Shown here: piece by piece, positions 4,439-5,459 of the stretch
How the letters are laid out: each line of letters opens with the position of its first letter
How positions within the stretch are numbered: position 1 is the stretch's first letter
Source: Candidatus Wolframiiraptor sp.
Lineage (GTDB): Archaea; Thermoproteota; Nitrososphaeria_A; Caldarchaeales; Wolframiiraptoraceae
NCBI GenBank assembly: GCA_003660635.1
Contig: QMUP01000075.1
Span: 1-5,459, forward strand
Length of the DNA stretch: 5,459 bases
Direction of reading: 5' to 3'
Position numbers and translations under genes: made by a program
Notes under the pieces: model-generated
What the model saw: only the letters and a program-made list of their open reading frames with translations
Databases searched by the model: none
What the model was told of the DNA's origin: nothing

Positions 4439-5459
4439 CCTGTTCTGCAGAGGTGTTGGCTTAAGTGTATTGACTGTGGAAGGGAATACGAGGCGTCGGA
4501 ACGGATTTATTTCTGTCCGAGCTGCGGTGGATTACTCGATGTCGAATACGAGTATGATCGCAGACTATCCCTTACCCCTTGGTCGAAGAGCTTCCGCGAA
4601 AGGCCCCTCGGGGTCTGGAGATATAGGGAGTTGTTACCGATAGAGGAGCTAGATAAGGTCGTAACTATGAATGAAGGCGGGACGAGGTTGATCCGCTGCG
4701 GAAACCTCGAACGAGACTTGGGGATAAGGGAGATCTACGTAAAGTATGAGGGAGACAATCCCACAGGCTCATTCAAAGACCGGGGGATGACCGTCGGGGT
4801 GACGAAGGCCCTAGAAGTAGGCGCTAAAACAACTATCTGCGCATCCACGGGAAACACGAGCAGCAGCCTCGCGGCGTATTCGGCGAAGGCGGGCCTCGAC
4901 TGCGTGGTCCTAGTCCCCTCCCATAAAATCGCCCTCGGAAAGCTCAGTCAAGCCCTCATCCACGGCGCGAAGGTCCTAGCGGTTAAGGGCGGCTTCGATG
5001 ACTGTCTCAGCCTCGTTAAAGAGATAAGTAAGGATCCCAGATTCTATCTACTTAACTCTATCAACCCGTTTAGACTCGAGGGCCAGAAGACGGCGGCATA
5101 TGAGATCTATGAGCAGCTCGGAGACGTTCCAGATAAGTTGATAATTCCCGTTGGAAACGCCGGGAACATAGTCGCGTACTGGAAGGGCTTCAGGGAGCTG
5201 AAACTACTCGGCCTAACGGAAAAGATCCCGAATATGATCGGCGTCCAAGCCTTAGGGGCCTCACCAGTCTACAAAGCCTTCATCGAGGGATCGGACAAAA
5301 TAAAACCCATGGAATCCGTCGAGACCGTTGCCACGGCGATTAGAATCGGGAATCCGGTGAATTGGAAGCGGGCGCTCAGGGCGGCGAGAGAAACTGGAGG
5401 GATGATAAGCGCGGTGACCGATGAAGAAATCCTTCGGGCGCAGAGCATCCTAGCATCGA
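4436..5459 (+). CDS. thrC: Threonine synthase, 3' end cut by the window
   Basis: An uninterrupted frame of 341 codons running off the window; homologues suggest a few tens of residues are missing. It is a PLP enzyme (fold type II) converting O-phosphohomoserine to L-threonine and phosphate. An N-terminal zinc ribbon has C11-x2-C14 and C27-x2-C30 (WLKCIDCG, FCPSCGG), typical of archaeal threonine synthases. The PLP-binding lysine is Lys114 in NPTGSFKDRGM; STGNTSSS (137-144) follows, and the glycine-rich phosphate cup PVGNAGNI is near residue 237. Later, NPFRLEGQKT and AIRIGNPVNW also fit the family. The chosen start is GTG 4436, four bases after the thrB stop; the only upstream frame is closed by TAA 4397, and no in-frame ATG precedes the zinc ribbon. 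The GTG lies inside the strongest ribosome-binding match (GGAGGTG, 4432-4438), so initiation is odd; CTG 4445, six bases after it, is a less usual alternative. It forms an operon with thrB. Confidence 0.95.
   Translation, partial: MPVLQRCWLKCIDCGREYEASERIYFCPSCGGLLDVEYEYDRRLSLTPWSKSFRERPLGVWRYRELLPIEELDKVVTMNEGGTRLIRCGNLERDLGIREIYVKYEGDNPTGSFKDRGMTVGVTKALEVGAKTTICASTGNTSSSLAAYSAKAGLDCVVLVPSHKIALGKLSQALIHGAKVLAVKGGFDDCLSLVKEISKDPRFYLLNSINPFRLEGQKTAAYEIYEQLGDVPDKLIIPVGNAGNIVAYWKGFRELKLLGLTEKIPNMIGVQALGASPVYKAFIEGSDKIKPMESVETVATAIRIGNPVNWKRALRAARETGGMISAVTDEEILRAQSILAS

Overview
The window comes from an archaeon, probably a thermophilic member of the TACK group, though the exact lineage cannot be fixed from 5.5 kb. 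The evidence is the gene content (a PF04008 adenosine-specific kinase, a short-chain isoprenyl diphosphate synthase, a zinc-ribbon threonine synthase), TATA-like boxes about 25-30 bases before start codons that lack Shine-Dalgarno sites, GTG and TTG starts, AGG/GAG-rich codon use, and a tRNA gene without an encoded CCA end.

The left half (168-2854) carries three genes on the minus strand. In transcription order they are a nitroreductase-family flavoprotein with a TTG start (2081-2854), a polyprenyl diphosphate synthase for membrane-lipid or quinone side chains (960-2018), and an adenosine-specific kinase (168-662). The first two are 62 bp apart, and that gap holds a perfect AT-rich inverted repeat. 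The synthase and the kinase are separated by 297 bp that are not empty: they contain a likely kinase promoter, a palindromic TATA-like CTTATAAG, and a plus-strand frame (704-946) that reads like protein but has two internal stops. The last 44 codons of that frame (812-946) are open. Bases 1-167 hold no gene I can support.

A divergent junction near 2855-2946 separates this block from a plus-strand block. That block begins with a complete tRNA-Cys(GCA), followed by an unrecognised small membrane-anchored, externally facing protein with four cysteines (3053-3478). Next come homoserine kinase ThrB (3520-4431) and threonine synthase ThrC (from 4436, cut off by the window end). ThrB phosphorylates homoserine and ThrC converts the product to threonine. 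Four bases separate the two genes, so they almost certainly form one transcript.

Most of this is ordinary archaeal housekeeping DNA, and I see no mobile element, CRISPR array or clear new system. The items most worth a second look are the interrupted or small ORF at 704-946, the eukaryote-like (type III) signatures in the polyprenyl synthase, the four-cysteine protein, and several start-site oddities.
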